This document shows, piece after piece, positions 33,951-46,430 of a stretch of 64,000 nucleotides of DNA. Where the stretch lies: assembly GCF_022965805.1 (NCBI RefSeq), contig NW_027331665.1, positions 12,242-76,241 of the forward strand. Direction: 5' to 3'. Below the pieces are notes generated by a model. It worked only from the letters and a program-made list of their open reading frames with translations, did no database searches and was not told the origin of the DNA. The position numbers and the translations under genes were made by a program. The DNA is from Primulina eburnea. Lineage: Eukaryota > Streptophyta > Magnoliopsida > Lamiales > Gesneriaceae. The stretch's first letter is position 1; each line of letters opens with the position of its first letter.

Positions 33951-34018
33951 ATGCATTAAGATTTTGGGATTTAGAATTGTTCTTTTGGGTTTAATCTCTG
34001 GTAACTTTTGTAGCTAGA

Positions 34019-37000
34019 ATGTCTGGTTTTGACGACGATGCTAGTAGTCATGGCAGCATTGGACGCTGGGGAGACCGCGACGATCGGGAGCGTCGTCGAG
34101 AGCATCGAGAACGTCGTCAACACCGTCGTGATGAGCCTCGGAGTTTTAGTATGCATCGGTTCTTGCAGATGGGGCCGAAACCTCTTTCAGGCGGTGAGAC
34201 CCCGGATGTTGCGGAGAACTGGCTCGAGAGGATGGAGAGCTGCTTCAAGACTTTTCAGTGCTCGGCGGAGCAGCAGATTGATACCCTTGATTTCTTGCTG
34301 GAGGGTGGTGCGCGCAAGTGGTGGAGGTCTACCTCTGCACCGATAGTTCAGCGACAGGGTCGAGTTCTTTGGGCCGATTTCCGAGCCGCTTTCATGTTGC
34401 TTTACTTTCCGCCAGCTCTTCTGCAGACCAAGGCGATTGAGCTGATCAATCTGAAGCAGGGAAGTTTGTCTGTTGATGAGTATCAGCAGAAGTTCTTTGA
34501 GTTGCTTCCATATGTTCCGCATGTCAGTGACAATGCTATGGCCAAGTATAACCATTTTCTTCAGGGCCTCAATCAGGAGATTTATGATCGGGTTGTTGTC
34601 TGCGATGATCCGACATCGTATGAGGGCCTTGTAAATCGTTGTCGCCAGGCTGAGGGCAGTTTGCTGAGAGGTCGAGCCATGCAGTCTGCTCGTCCTACTA
34701 GTTCTTTGGGTCCCCGCGCCCAAGCATTCAAGAAAGCTGGATCTACTTCTTCTTCCTCTGGATCTGGAGGAGTTCACCATTTTGGGAAGAAGAGGGGCCC
34801 GTGTCAGCACTGCGGGAAGGATCATCCGACGGAGCGTTGTCGCAAGGTTGTGGGTGCTTGTTACAAGTGCGGTGAGTTGGGCCACATGAAGAGAGATTGT
34901 CCACAGACGGGCGGAGGATCAGGATCTGGTTCTCAGGCTTCAGTTCATCAGAGGCCACAGCAGGGACAGTCTACTCAGGGTTCTAACCTCCGACCGCGTA
35001 CTCAAGGGCAGGTCTTTGCTCTTAACCAGGATCAGGCGGCTGAGGAGAACGAGAGAGTTATCGCAGGTGTGTTTTTATTATGTGGATTACCTGCTTACGT
35101 TCTTATTGATACTGGTGCATCGCATTCATTCATATCTGCGAGATTTGCTAAGCGTCATAAGTTACCTTTCACTTCTTTGGACGTTGTGGTATCTGTTTCC
35201 ACGCCGATGGGTCATTCGGTGCTAGCTAAACGTCTAGTTTTGGGTTGTCCTCTAGAATTTGAGGGTAATGTTTTAACTGCTAATTTGATGATTCTTGTGA
35301 TGGAGGATTTTGATTGCATTCTGGGAATAGATGTGCTGACTGTGTTTAGAGCTACTGTGGACTGTTATCAGAAGTTTGTGCAGTTTCGTCCAGTTGAGGG
35401 CGACAGTTGGTTTTTCTATGGAGAGGGAGCGCGACCCCCGATGCCTGTGGTTTCTGCTCTGAAAGCCTGTCGTGCTTTAGAGTCGGGCGGGGAAGGCTAC
35501 CTTATCTATGCTATTGATTCGTCCGCAGATAGTGTCGGTATCAGTGACATTCCAGTGGTTTGCGATTTTCCGGATGTTTTTCCCGAGGAGATTCCTGGTT
35601 TTCCTCCCGTTCGGGAAGTGGATTTCGGCATTGATTTAGTGCCAGGCACGGCACCAATCTCTAGAGCTCCTTATCGTTTAGCTCCATCGGAGATGCAAGA
35701 ATTGAAACAGCAGTTGCAGGATCTTCTTGACAAGGGGTATATTCGACCCAGTGTGTCCCCGTGGGGAGCACCAGTTCTTTTTGTCAAAAAGAAGGATGGT
35801 TCTATGCGGCTCTGCATAGATTATCGGCAGTTGAATCGTGCTACGATAAAGAATAAGTATCCGTTGCCACGGATTGATGATTTATTTGATCAACTGCAAG
35901 GTACCTCTGTGTATTCCAAGATTGATTTAAGGTCTGGTTATCATCAGCTTCGAGTTCATCAGGGAGATATATCGAAGACTGCATTCAGGACCAGGTATGG
36001 GCATTATGAGTTTCTGGTTATGCCTTTTGGGGTGACGAATGCACCAGCAGTTTTTATGGATCTGATGAATCGGGTTTTTCGGGAATTCTTGGATAAGTTT
36101 GTTGTGGTGTTTATAGATGATATCTTAATCTATTCGCATGATCAGCAAGAACACGCACAACACTTAAGGATTATTTTACAGACACTTCGCGAGAATCAGC
36201 TTTATGCGAAGTTGAGTAAATGTGAGTTTTGGATTGACAGGGTTGTATTCCTTGGTCATGTCATTTCTAGCGAGGGAGTTTCAGTTGACCCAAGCAAGGT
36301 GGAAGCGGTATTGAACTGGTCGCGTCCGACGACAGTAGCCGAGATCCGCAGTTTCCTGGGATTGGCTGGGTATTATCGCCGTTTCATTGTCAACTTCTCT
36401 CAGATTGCTAAGCCACTCACTCAGCTCACTCGGAAAGATGTTTCATTTGAATGGACATCAGAGTGCGAAGAGAGTTTCTTGGAACTTCGCAGACGTTTGA
36501 CATCTGCGCCTGTTTTGGCTTTACCGTCTGGATCTGGTGGTTTCAGTGTTTACACCGATGCCTCTTTACAGGGACTAGGGTGTGTTCTGATGCAGAATGA
36601 GCATGTGATTGCTTATGCGTCGAGACAGTTAAAGCCTCATGAGGAAAACTATCCTGTTCATGATCTGGAATTAGCAGCGATCGTTTTTGCTTTGAAAATC
36701 TGGCGCCATTATCTGTATGGTGAGCGATTTGAGATCTTCACTGATCATAAGAGTTTGAAATATCTGTTCACTCAGGCTGAGTTGAACATGCGTCAGCGTC
36801 GTTGGATGGATCTACTCAAAGATTACGATTGTGAGATCAAGTATCATCCAGGATCTGCGAATCTCACGGCCGATGCTCTTAGTCGCAAGGTGAGGTTATC
36901 TGCTCTTCAGACTTGTGCTGTATCTGGGATTATTCAGGATTTCTGTTCGATGGGATTCAATTGTAAGCATCGGAAGGGGACAGAGAGTATCCGTATAGCT

Positions 37001-38446
37001 ACTATTTTGTCCGAGCCAGTTTTGTATTCTCGGATTAGAGATGCTCAGATGTCTGATTCTAAGGTTCAGAAATTAGCTCGGTTGGCTGATGGAGATAATA
37101 CTTCTGGTTTCCACTATCAGTCCGAGGGTCTTTTGTGCTTATCTGGTCGTGTTGTTGTACCGGAAGATGACACTTTGAGGGAGGAGATTTTGTCCCAGGC
37201 TCATCGTAGCAAGTTGAGTGTTCATCCAGGGAGCAACAAGATGTATAAGGATTTGAGGACTCGATTTTGGTGGAAAGGTATGAAACGTAATGTTTATCAG
37301 TATGTCTCCAAGTGCCTTGTCTGTCAGCAGGTGAAGGCTGAGTATCGACGACCTGGAGGTTTGTTGCAGAATCTTCCTATTCCGGAGTGGAAGTGGGAGC
37401 ATATCACGATGGACTTCGTGACTCACTTGCCTATGTCTGCGGGGAATAGAGATGCTATCTGGGTGGTAGTGGATCGGCTTACTAAGTCTGCCCATTTTCT
37501 TCCGTATAACAGAGATTTCACTTTCGATCGGATGGCACGGTTGTACATTCAGGAGATTGTACGGTTTCATGGTGTGCCCGTGAGTATCGTTAGTGACAGA
37601 GATCCTCGATTTACGTCTAGATTTTGGGGCAGCTTTCAGCAAGCTTTGGGCACTACCTTGAGTTTGAGTACTGCATATCACCCAGAGACTGACGGTCAGT
37701 CAGAGAGGACTATTCGTACTCTTGAGGATATGTTGAGATCTTGTGTGATGGATTTCGGGCCAGCTTGGCAGGATCATCTGTCACTGATAGAGTTTGCATA
37801 CAACAACAGTTTTCATAGGAGTATTGGTATGTCTCCGTTTGAAGCATTGTATGGTCGACGTTGTCGTACTCCTCTGTTCTGGGAGGAAGTCGGAGAACGA
37901 CAGGTCGAGGGTCCAGAATTGATTCAGCAGGCCATGGACAAAGTTCTTGTGATCAAACAGCGGATTAAGACTGCTCAGGATCGACAAGCGAGTTATGCGA
38001 ACACCAAGCGCAGACCTCTTCATTTTGATGCAGGCGAGAAAGTGTTTCTCAAGGTATCACCTTTTCGGAGGATTCTGAGATTTGGACTCAAGGGTAAGCT
38101 ATCTCCGAGATTCATTGGTCCTTTTGAGATCTTAGAATGTGTGGGAGATTTGGCCTACAGATTAGCTTTGCCACCGTATCTGTCTAGTGTTCACAATGTG
38201 TTTCATGTGTCCTTGTTGAGACGATACGTAGCGGATGAGTCTCATGTTTTGCATCCAACAGAAGTTCGGCTGAATCCGGATTTGTCTTTTGTAGAAAGAC
38301 CGGTTTCGATCTTAGACCGAAAGGATAAGGTACTGCGGAATAAGACTATTCCTCTTGTCTTAGTGCAGTGGCAGCGCCGAGGTACTGAAGAAGCTACTTG
38401 GGAACTAGAGAGTCGCATGCGGTCAGAGCATCCAGAGATGTTCTAG
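34019..38446 (+). CDS. Gag-Pol polyprotein of the chromovirus-like element
   Basis: A single 1475-codon frame starting ATG 68 bp after the primer site. Domains in order: Gag (residues ~45-210), CCHC zinc knuckle [14 protein letters not shown] (~281-294, with an upstream [13 protein letters not shown]), aspartic protease with [12 protein letters not shown] (~360), RT with CIDYRQLN (~600), MPFGVTNAP and catalytic VFIDDILIY (~690-705), RNase H (YTDAS, ~845; [10 protein letters not shown], ~950), and integrase with an H-H-CLVCQQ zinc finger (~1065-1105) and DDE core ([26 protein letters not shown]). It ends with a chromodomain-like [15 protein letters not shown]. All catalytic residues I can check are present. 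The protein copies and inserts the element. Confidence 0.95.
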   Translation: MSGFDDDASSHGSIGRWGDRDDRERRREHRERRQHRRDEPRSFSMHRFLQMGPKPLSGGETPDVAENWLERMESCFKTFQCSAEQQIDTLDFLLEGGARKWWRSTSAPIVQRQGRVLWADFRAAFMLLYFPPALLQTKAIELINLKQGSLSVDEYQQKFFELLPYVPHVSDNAMAKYNHFLQGLNQEIYDRVVVCDDPTSYEGLVNRCRQAEGSLLRGRAMQSARPTSSLGPRAQAFKKAGSTSSSSGSGGVHHFGKKRGPCQHCGKDHPTERCRKVVGACYKCGELGHMKRDCPQTGGGSGSGSQASVHQRPQQGQSTQGSNLRPRTQGQVFALNQDQAAEENERVIAGVFLLCGLPAYVLIDTGASHSFISARFAKRHKLPFTSLDVVVSVSTPMGHSVLAKRLVLGCPLEFEGNVLTANLMILVMEDFDCILGIDVLTVFRATVDCYQKFVQFRPVEGDSWFFYGEGARPPMPVVSALKACRALESGGEGYLIYAIDSSADSVGISDIPVVCDFPDVFPEEIPGFPPVREVDFGIDLVPGTAPISRAPYRLAPSEMQELKQQLQDLLDKGYIRPSVSPWGAPVLFVKKKDGSMRLCIDYRQLNRATIKNKYPLPRIDDLFDQLQGTSVYSKIDLRSGYHQLRVHQGDISKTAFRTRYGHYEFLVMPFGVTNAPAVFMDLMNRVFREFLDKFVVVFIDDILIYSHDQQEHAQHLRIILQTLRENQLYAKLSKCEFWIDRVVFLGHVISSEGVSVDPSKVEAVLNWSRPTTVAEIRSFLGLAGYYRRFIVNFSQIAKPLTQLTRKDVSFEWTSECEESFLELRRRLTSAPVLALPSGSGGFSVYTDASLQGLGCVLMQNEHVIAYASRQLKPHEENYPVHDLELAAIVFALKIWRHYLYGERFEIFTDHKSLKYLFTQAELNMRQRRWMDLLKDYDCEIKYHPGSANLTADALSRKVRLSALQTCAVSGIIQDFCSMGFNCKHRKGTESIRIATILSEPVLYSRIRDAQMSDSKVQKLARLADGDNTSGFHYQSEGLLCLSGRVVVPEDDTLREEILSQAHRSKLSVHPGSNKMYKDLRTRFWWKGMKRNVYQYVSKCLVCQQVKAEYRRPGGLLQNLPIPEWKWEHITMDFVTHLPMSAGNRDAIWVVVDRLTKSAHFLPYNRDFTFDRMARLYIQEIVRFHGVPVSIVSDRDPRFTSRFWGSFQQALGTTLSLSTAYHPETDGQSERTIRTLEDMLRSCVMDFGPAWQDHLSLIEFAYNNSFHRSIGMSPFEALYGRRCRTPLFWEEVGERQVEGPELIQQAMDKVLVIKQRIKTAQDRQASYANTKRRPLHFDAGEKVFLKVSPFRRILRFGLKGKLSPRFIGPFEILECVGDLAYRLALPPYLSSVHNVFHVSLLRRYVADESHVLHPTEVRLNPDLSFVERPVSILDRKDKVLRNKTIPLVLVQWQRRGTEEATWELESRMRSEHPEMF

Positions 38447-38573
38447 TTGTAGTATTTTCAGTTATGATTGTAATTTCAGTTGTGCTTTCAGTTGTAATTC
38501 ATTCTTAAGTTGAATGTATTATTGTTCAGAATTGTCATTCTTCAGACTCGATTTCGCGGACGAAATCCTTTTT

Positions 38574-38585
38574 AGAGGGGGAGAA
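38574..38585 (+). other. Polypurine tract of the chromovirus
   Basis: AGAGGGGGAGAA directly before the 3' LTR; it primes plus-strand synthesis. Confidence 0.85.
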
Positions 38586-39923
38586 TGTAGTATCCCGATG
38601 CCTAATTTGAGTTAATTATTGGATTAATTGTATTTCGGTGGGATCGGAAGGACCGAACCGGGTTCGGATCGTCCGAAGTTGGTTCGGATCGTCCGAAGTG
38701 GTTTCGGATGGACCGTTCTGTTCGGAGTCAGACGAGTCATGTCATGTCAGAGTTCGGATCGTCCAATCAGGGTTCGGATCGTCCGAAGACAGGTGGCTGG
38801 ACACGTGGAAGACATGCAGAGTTCGGATCTTCCGAAGTGGATCGGATCTTCCGAAGTGCACCGGATCGGATCTTCCGAAGTGGATCGGATCTTCCGATCG
38901 TTGTCTATAAATAGAAGCGCGAGGCTTCACTTTTCACTCGCCAATTCCGAGAGTTCCAGAGCGTTTTAGTCGTTTCTGATGGGTTTCTAGTCTTTCCCGA
39001 GGTTCGGGCACTAGCGGGGAGCTACTGGTTTTGTAGCGGAGCTGTGCTCTAGTTGGGGGCTAGCGGCATCAGTGGGCTGACTACGGACGCAGGTATAGTT
39101 CTGGGTTCCCTTTGAGATTTGGGAGTATCTATTAGTCTAGTTAAGGCTTTTAGATGTGGTTTAGTGATATGGTATCACTTGGATTGTAGGCTTGATTCTA
39201 GGGCTGATTGCTAGGATCTACTGGGTTGAGGTACGAAAGTACTATCCGAGATAGCAGGATTGAGTATGCTTTACTATGTGTTGCATGTTTATATGTTGCA
39301 TTATTATCTGTCATATGATGCATGGTTTATTATGCGGCATTTGCATAATCATGTTGAGCCTGATTATCTTTGAGATAGCCTGTTGAGAGGGTGCTCAGCC
39401 CTCGTTTGTTGTGGATGGTTGGACCCCGTTGGCCGACGGTGGTCAGGTCACCGGTATATCCACAGGTTTATTTTGGTATGGGAGCCACCTCCTGGTGCGA
39501 CGGCGCAGAGTGCTACATACCTTGACGTCATTTACCTGAGCAGTATTTCGATATACCCAGATCCTGGTATCCAGTACATTTTGCATACATGCATGTCATA
39601 GTCTTGTATACTCATGCTTTCGGTACTGAGCGTTTTATGCTCACGTCCTCGGTTTATCTCTGTTTTGGACACCCTATTCGATGGGGCAGGTCTCAGGTTG
39701 GACGGTCCAGGAGGGAGTGGACAGGGAGCTGGCAGAGGTTGACCTGTAGTTGTTGATATATGTTCTCGGTATTTAGTTCGATCTGGTTGTTTAAGTATTT
39801 TGTACTTACAGATTCGATTGGGTTGTATTACTGTTTTTCCGCTGTTTACCTGATTCAGTTTTAAATGTTAATTTTGCATGCTTAAGTTTTGATTAGTAGG
39901 TGATTCTGGAACGGGTCACTACA
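38586..39923 (+). repeat. 3' LTR of the chromovirus (1338 bp)
   Basis: Almost identical to the 5' LTR. Observed differences: G to T at ~38702, a lost T in the TCTTTTCCC run, A to G in GCTACTG(A/G)TTTTG, A to G in GGTT(A/G)TTTAAG, and C to T in AAGTT(C/T)TGATT. Confidence 0.95.
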
Positions 39924-39928
39924 ATTGT

Positions 39929-41967
39929 TTTGGCAAATCTTTATCTGTATACCCATGCTAGTTGCATAGATAAAGACCTTGAATATACAAATAATAGAAA
40001 GAATATCAGATGCTCATATGATGAGTATCATGAAACTCATATTTGGAAAACTGTATATTCTAAACAGTTCCTAGTCGATTCAGCCGCCGCTAAGAAGGAT
40101 ATAGGCCGCTAGAGTTCGAGACTAGTATCTGCGATGTGAATACTATGTTTCATTGGTAGGGAACATTGTGATGTCCGAGCATGCAGATAGGTGCTCCTGG
40201 TAGAGTGCACTGAACAACCCTCCATAAAGGACTATCCAAGTGGTTCTCACTTATCGAGTGGAAAAGTCCTAGTTTATGGTTGTACACCATTAGTCCTTAT
40301 GACCCGGGACAACATTGAGACTCTATGTGCTAGAATTACACTTTGACTTGTTTACCGACTCTCATGGGGTCATCAGGTGGCAAGGTTGGGTGTTCTGTCG
40401 AAACATATAGGAGTCGATGCATTGTAGTCGGGGATTCACCGCTTACCTTCGGGTATGGATATCCTATGTGTTCTCATGTGTATGTAGGTTGAAATCTCTG
40501 ATCAGATTATGGTGGTAATTATGAAAGGGGTTTCATAGATTACACCATTGATGCAACTACGACATGACACATAGTATCGATTCATTGACAAATCTCGATA
40601 AACCAATGGTTGTCGAATCGGTCGGGATATATGAGTTGAAGGGACCATAATGTACGCTAACCATAATAGAATGGTTCTTGCAGGCACTATCATTTGATAC
40701 CTAGGGAATCATGTAAGCGATGCTGCTAGGCGTTTAACATGATTGGTTGGGTACTATCAGACTTGAGTTCTGACGTTCTTGTTATCAAGGTGTTAATAAG
40801 TAAGAATGGAGCAATTGGGGTATGCTCATATAAGGACATGTTTAGTCCGAATCACATGGAGATGTGAACCCATGGCTAGTTGTATCAGTGAACCATTGAG
40901 GGCCACACAAGTACTAGCTTTCTAGATCCCGTTGAGAAGTAAAAATAGTTCAATGTGTTGAACGGCTTATAAAGGAGTTTATAAGCGCAAGGAAAATTAG
41001 AAGTATGACTTCTATAAAGGAGAAATTAGTTCAATGTGTTGAACGGCTTATAAATGAGTTTATAAGCGTAAAGAAAATAGAAGTATGACTTCTATGAGAG
41101 AAATGTAAATTTTAATTTATGGAAGTGTTCCTAAATTAAAAGTTGGCCAAGTGAATAATGTATTTGAAAATTGTGATTTTCATAAACGTTATTATGGACT
41201 AAATTAAATTAATTCAAGTGTTGAATTAATTAAACACTAGTGGACCTAGTAGAGTCCAAATAATTAAATTAATTCAAGTGTTGAATTAATTAAATCATAT
41301 TGAGTCTTGTAGAGCTCAATTTAAATTAATTATTTAACTAGTGGGACTTGGGTAAATTCAAGTAATGTTTAATTAGTCTCAAATATGTTTGAGATAATTA
41401 AATTTAGTCCATGGTTTTTTTAATTTGTTAAAAACCATATAATATATGCATGCTAGGAAGTTGAAAGGTTGGGAGACAACTTTTTGCACAACCAAGGCAT
41501 GGCATGCACATGCTAGACACAACTTTTCTCACAACCAAGAAAGCTCTCCTCCCTCTCTCCTAGCATGAAGATGGCCGAAAATTCCTTGCTCTTTTCTCCT
41601 CCATTTTTGTTCTTCAATTGTTGAAGAAACACTACACTTCTCAAAGAAAAATGCTCTAATTTTTCTAGTGCAAAATTAGAGTGGTTCTAACTAGTTGGTG
41701 GTGGGCCTAATTTGAAGGAAAGATTCAAGAACAAGGAGAGCTTGTAGATAGTTTCTACCATTGAAGAGCTAAGGTGTTTACACCTTAGTTGGAGCCATAC
41801 ATCAATCCTTGTGATTGATAGGTACATTTCTTAACACACTATGAATGTCATTTTGTGTTTTATTGTATTTGCTACAAACTTTCACTAGGTGGCCGAAATT
41901 TCTTGATGAAAATTAAAATTTTTAAACTTTCGTTGCGCTTCCGGTCACCATAACCGATCCCCTTTCA
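39929..41967 (+). repeat. Right fragment of the copia solo LTR, with tandem repeats
   Basis: Continues the LTR interrupted at 32595. It contains an ~81-bp tandem duplication (GTTCAATGTGTTGAACGGC at 40948 and 41029) and a repeated AATTAATTCAAGTGTTGAAT block (two copies between ~41205 and 41295). No gene inside. Confidence 0.85.
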
Positions 41968-41972
41968 ATATG

Positions 41973-43044
41973 TGTTTGAATATGGATCATTCCTTGGACG
42001 GTTGTGGACTACCACTTGATTTAATGGTGCCCCTTCTTGCACATAAAATGGATTGTCATCTTGACAGTCCTTCACATAGTGTTCCCCTCCACACTTTTCA
42101 CAGAATATTTCTTGAAGACGCATAGCCGTGCCACCCACATTCAAGCTGTCTAGTTTCCTGTTTAAAGCATCAAGTTGTGCAGTAATAGCAGAAAAATCGG
42201 TTACCTGGTGAACTCCTGCACTCCTCCGCTGGTTGTTTCTTTCAGATTGAGGATGATAGCTGCTAGCAGCCATCTCCTCCAACAACTCATATCCTTCTTC
42301 CGCAGTTTTTCTCAACAAGTTTCCACAAGCAGCAGCATCTATCATAGTACGGTTAGGAGTAAGCAAACCACAATAAAATGTTTGAACGACTAACCCAAGT
42401 GGTAATTCGTGATGTGGGCATCTTCGTAGTAGATCCTTGAAGCGTTCACATGCCTCATATAAAGATTCCTGATCGAATTGAGCAAATGTTGTAATATCTG
42501 CCCGCAGCTTCATGGTCTTTGATGGAGGAAAGTATTTAATGAAAAATGCTTTCGCCATGTCTTCCCATGTAGTGATCGAACCTACAGGCAAACAATTTAA
42601 CCATGCTTTAGCTTTATCACATAAATAGAAAGGAAACAAACACAACCTAACAACATCATCAGAAACTCCATTGAATTTAAAAGTATCGCAAATTTCAAGA
42701 AAATCTGCTATGTGCGTGTTTGGGTCATCTACTGCAGATCCTCCAAACTGGACTGTGTTTTGAATCATCTGAATTATAGCTGGTTTGATTTCGAACTGGT
42801 TTGATCGCACCATAGGCCTCACAATGCTGGGGCGTGCTCCATCCAAAGAAGGTTGGGCATACTCCAGCATCGGTATGCGGCGTGGCATCTCAATACGTCT
42901 AGCATCATGGTGTTCCTCCTCTTGATCATTCAACTGCCTCTCCATCAGTTCTTTTAGTCTTTGTTGTTGTCTTCTCCTGCGGAAATTTCTTTCAATTTCA
43001 GGATCAAACTCAAGCTCAACCTCCACGTCAAGTGACTTTGGCAT
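41973..43044 (-). pseudogene. Athila gag, N-terminal part
   Basis: About 357 codons. An Arg/Gln/Glu-rich leader is followed by the retrotransposon Gag core (FKFNGVSDDVVRLCLFPFYL, AKAWLNCLPVGSITTWEDMA, FFIKYFPPSKTMKLR, CPHHELPLGLVVQTFYCGL) and a zinc-knuckle-like CEKCGGEHYVKDC. It is open from its ATG to the point where the copia solo LTR cuts in after a PYSNTY motif; the stop just beyond is supplied by the LTR. Gag forms the particle around element RNA. The C-terminal part is at 31993-32501. Confidence 0.9.
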
Positions 43045-43140
43045 GCACTGGACGAGATATCTGTGAAGAAATCGAAGGTTTCAAACAAAGTAAAATAGAG
43101 AATACTAAAGGAAACAACTAAAAATAAAATTGTGAATTAA

Positions 43141-43161
43141 CAGTCCCCGGCAACGGCGCCA
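43141..43161 (-). other. Athila-type primer-binding site
   Basis: On the - strand TGGCGCCGTTGCCGGGGAC follows the 5' LTR after a short spacer. This is the primer site known for Athila-group elements, usually assigned to tRNA-Asp. Confidence 0.85.
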
Positions 43162-43167
43162 AAAACT

Positions 43168-44595
43168 TGATCGAGCAAAACTTGCACTGTGAAATCCTTA
43201 ATAAAAATATGTTTTATATGCTCAAAATTAAACGCAAATGCACGATGTCAAGTAATAGTATAATGTACCGGAGTACGAGTATCGTTCTACTGAAGACTGT
43301 ATTCAACAATTATTATTTTCAGTTATTAGATCTTTAGCAACGAAAAGTGATTGGGTGTTTTATTACTACTAAAATCAAATAAACATGCAAACAAAAATTA
43401 TTCAAAATCAAGTAATGAAATATAATTTCTAAAATGGTTGAGTAAAATTCACTAAGAAATGAATTTGTTGGGAATATCGGTTCACCTACCCCTCGTTAAT
43501 TAATTAATTTATTCGATAATGATCATATGCTTCCGACATGATTTTCTATTCAATTGAACACACTCTCTCGAGCTATGCCAAACTAATTCTACTCAATGAA
43601 GTAATTAAATGTCTTTAATTATTTATCAAGAGTGAATTGCTTGTCGATTTGTGAAATCCCCTAGTTTTCGACCCTTAGGACTATGACTATCGGCACGTAT
43701 CCAATTTCATATATCTATGTAAATTGTATATCCACGGATTATACTACTCGTTCCTATCACAAGTTATTATCTCGAACTCGCTTGCACTATAAAAATGTTG
43801 TTAAAGTTAGCTACGCTCTAACAACACGATAAAACAATAGTATAATCAAGAACAAATAAAAAATCGATATGTAAATTGATTTAAATCAAAGTTTGGGGTA
43901 GGATCCCCTTAAATCCAAACAAATACTAAAGTTTAGCTACTAGAATTCATGATTGAAATCAGCAAAACAATGGTTAAAAGATAGAAACTAAATTAGAAAT
44001 ACTATAATTGATGAGAAACTCGAAGAACGATGCTCAAAAATCTTCGAATCTTCAATCCAAGCGCTTTCTCCAAGCTCTTCTCCCTTCCTTGGCTCCTTGG
44101 CTGCTGAATAATCTCTCAATATGTCTGAATAATCTCAAAATCTCGTCCCTAGCCTTCCCTTATCAGCCTCCTCCAGAAAATTAGGGAAGAAATCAACCAG
44201 CAAATCTTTCCAAAATTTCGAGTGCGCACGGGGCGGACATGAATTTACCCCCGGGCGGATGGTCTTCGCAGATTTTGAATTTCACTTTCTCTCTAATGCG
44301 CCCGGGCGGACATAAGTTTCCGTCCGGGCGGATGACTTTCACATAAACTCCTTCTTTCACGCCTTGGAGGCGCCCGGGCGGACACAAATGTGCGCCCGGG
44401 CGGATGACTTTCGAATTTTTTCTTTAAATCTTCAGTTTATTCCAAACTCACCTGCATTTTCACCAACTAAACTCATAAATAACCAGAAACTAAAATAATG
44501 CTAAAATAACACAAAATGCATGAAATCTAAATGATAAATGCAACACAATGCGAAATAACAAGATACGTATAAACACGTAAAATCCACCTCTATCA
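43168..44595 (-). repeat. Athila 5' LTR (1428 bp)
   Basis: Pairs with 23921-25331. Its three pairs of GC palindromes lie at 44224-44404, about 190-370 bp into the LTR in element sense. The LTR end next to the MULE is TGATAGAGGTGG. Confidence 0.9.
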
Positions 44596-45890
44596 TACCA
44601 TAAGCAATTTCCATAGCACGTTTCAAATTTCGCCATGCCTTCGTATACAAGATTTGATATCCATATTTATCTTTCACATTTTCAATGATATACTTAATCT
44701 CGTACGAAGGATCACAACGAACAACCCCCAATAGCGTATGTGCCACCATATCACTATTCATCTTGTGGTGGTCTACACCAACGGAGGTAGATATACATGT
44801 GTGAGGCCTGCCATATTTTGTTATTTTCCAATAACCAGTTTTTGGCCTTCAAAAAAGCGCGTAGTCCCCATCTACAAATGACCCTAGAAGAATTATTTCT
44901 GCAACGCAATTTCCACAAACTACGTGTGCTATCCACGACACGGTACTCAAGCTTGACAACTCTAACAGAATAATCCCTCAAAGATACAATGAATCATTCT
45001 TATCTTTAAATAATATATTAACGCATAATTCACCTATATCTGGATTATAATAGCTTGTTCGCATTCCAGAAGGTAAACCGACAGAATCAGGAGGCTCTTC
45101 CCCAAAACATTTATTGAAAAATGATGGCAGTTCATAAGTGTTAGAAAGAAATGGTACGGTTTGCCTCTGTAAAGTTTCACGAGGTGGTTGACGAGATGAT
45201 GTCCCCTCATCAGGATTTGAAAATGTATTCACTTCTTCTTCTTCAGACTCACTATATGACATACCGGGTTCAGTATCACTCCTAAAGATATCATTATTAG
45301 TGGCAAGATCCGGACAACGAGCATTCGTATCTATTGTTGTATTCGGCCAATATAGAGCATTATTTTGCTCCGACAAGACATTGATATCTTGATCCCAAGA
45401 CCCACTTACATTATCAAAATTTATACTACTGAGTCCTTCAGTAACCTGTGGAACATAAGATTCTAGATCCTGGAAACCACCATATCTAGAAGTTTCGGGT
45501 TGGTTATTGAACCCTGAATCGGATGCATGTGGAACGTAGGATTCATGATCATCAAATCCAACATGATGCTCAATTGAATTTTCTTACACGTATAAATGCA
45601 ACATATGCATATTGTCATATTTGCATTATAAACCATAAACCATCATCATCACCGAGATTGACTTGAATTTAATGCCAAGATGATCTCTCCATGAATGAAT
45701 ATTTGGTTGACAACTTCAGAAAAAAATTCATTGGATCGATTCCTGACATTTTATGCACAACTTCAACCAACTCCAACAAATTAGTAGATCGTAATACTCG
45801 TATTGATCTAACAAATGGATTATATTCAACCGATCCATTATCGACAACTACATGACCATCAAAATATAAGAGTACATCGATATTAGACAT
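44596..45890 (-). pseudogene. MULE transposase, N-terminal part
   Basis: The frame 45890-45669 starts MSNIDVLLYFDGHVVVDNGSV, the usual start of plant MuDR-type transposases. An acidic linker follows (45376-44978; SESEEEEVN, then a VNILFKDKNDSL motif). The MuDR DNA-binding region is at 44981-44754 (VRVVKLEYRVVDSTRSLWKLRC, CRWGLRAFLKAKN), and the helical segment VKDKYGYQILYTKAWRNLKRAMEIAYG is at 44761-44596. Frames change between blocks and stops occur at ~45669-45380. The Athila insertion at 44595 separates it from the catalytic half at 23920. Confidence 0.82.
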
Positions 45891-46199
45891 TTTGCCGAGG
45901 AAATTTGAGAGAAAAGTTAAGAAGAATGCTCGAATGAGAGATCTTTCAGGATATTGAAAAATTTAAGCCGAATGCAAGAGAAAATTTATAACTCATTTCG
46001 AAGTTCACAACATTATGTAGATTATAATAGGCGTCTATAAAATTAAAAAGAAATCGTAAACTTTTCATTGATTGATCAGACATATTTCAGAATTCACGTG
46101 AAATTTTTGCAAAAGATTCAATTATTGAAGGACAAATACAAAAGTAAGATGCATCCATATGTTTATTGAGCGCAAAATACCAAAAAAATTTGAGTAAAA
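45891..46199. other. MULE 5' non-coding region
   Basis: Lies between the transposase start and the right terminal inverted repeat. No additional gene is seen. Confidence 0.5.
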
Positions 46200-46430
46200 T
46201 AGAGTATCCATGCTTACGAAATACAAATAAGGTATGAGGTGGACGATTATCCGTTCTTGGTCAGCACAGATGCTCGCCCACGTGGAACATCCGTGCTTAC
46301 GAAACACGGATAATGTTCACGTGGAGTAGTATATGTGCTTCGTAAGAACTGATTAAAGTATTTGTGCAAATATTTTTTTTGAATTATTTTTAAAATAAAT
46401 TTTTATTTTTAAATTATTCACAAAAAAATC
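46200..46430 (-). repeat. Right terminal inverted repeat of the MULE
   Basis: Reverse complement of 21881-22100, with ATCCGTGCTTACGAAACACGGAT, CCACGTGGAACATCCGTG and the outer CAAATATTTTTTTTGAATTATTT part. Confidence 0.75.

Larger units (their letters stand above)
32596..39923 (+). mobile_element. Intact young chromovirus-like Ty3/gypsy element
   Basis: Two LTRs (32596-33934, 38586-39923) differ by about four substitutions and one 1-bp indel. A perfect 5-bp target duplication ATTGT lies at 32591-32595 and 39924-39928. The tRNA-Met primer-binding site is TGGTATCAGAGC (33939-33950) and the purine tract AGAGGGGGAGAA ends at 38585. One uninterrupted 1475-codon gag-pol frame lies between. Every part needed for autonomous movement appears present, which is rare in this window. 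It lies inside the copia solo LTR. Confidence 0.95.
32502..41967 (+). mobile_element. Copia solo LTR split by a gypsy insertion
   Basis: The left fragment 32502-32595 starts TGTTAGTGCCCGTCGAGCC; the right fragment 39929-41967 ends CCGATCCCCTTTCA. The 5-bp target duplication ATATG flanks the pair (32497-32501 and 41968-41972), so the LTR is complete at both ends and is a solo LTR of 2133 bp. It is homologous to the copia LTR at 6975-9141. The orientation is taken from that homology. It sits in the Athila gag. Confidence 0.9.
23921..44595 (-). mobile_element. Athila-type Ty3/gypsy retrotransposon, interrupted
   Basis: LTRs at 23921-25331 (3' LTR in element sense) and 43168-44595 (5' LTR) begin TGATAGAGGTGG and end CTCGATCA on the - strand. 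The 5' LTR is followed by an Athila-type primer-binding site. Gag, protease, RT, RNase H and integrase follow in gypsy order, then an extra ORF in the position of the Athila envelope-like gene. The element lies inside the MULE transposase, which resumes on both sides. Flanks read TGGTA on one side and T--TACA on the other, suggesting a TGGTA duplication with a 2-bp loss. Frameshifts in most genes and dozens of LTR differences show it is old and dead. Confidence 0.88.
21881..46430 (-). mobile_element. Mutator-like element (MULE), host of three nested insertions
   Basis: Long terminal inverted repeats lie at 21881-~22100 and ~46200-46430. They share TTTGCACAAATACTTTAATC, repeated ATCCGTGCTTACGAAGCACGGAT words and the AATAATTTAAAAATAAAAA outer part. 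A transposase reads on the - strand in two blocks. Flanking 9-mers AAAGAAAAT (21872-21880) and AAGGAAAAT (46431-46439) match at 8 of 9 positions, consistent with a 9-bp Mutator duplication, though the exact ends are tentative. Without the 20.7-kb insertion the element is about 3.9 kb. It also holds a plant-mobile-domain fragment on the opposite strand. Confidence 0.75.

Noticed and set aside
34187..34958. Reverse-strand frames across the chromovirus gag
   Set aside because: Shadows of the 1475-codon + strand gag-pol frame.
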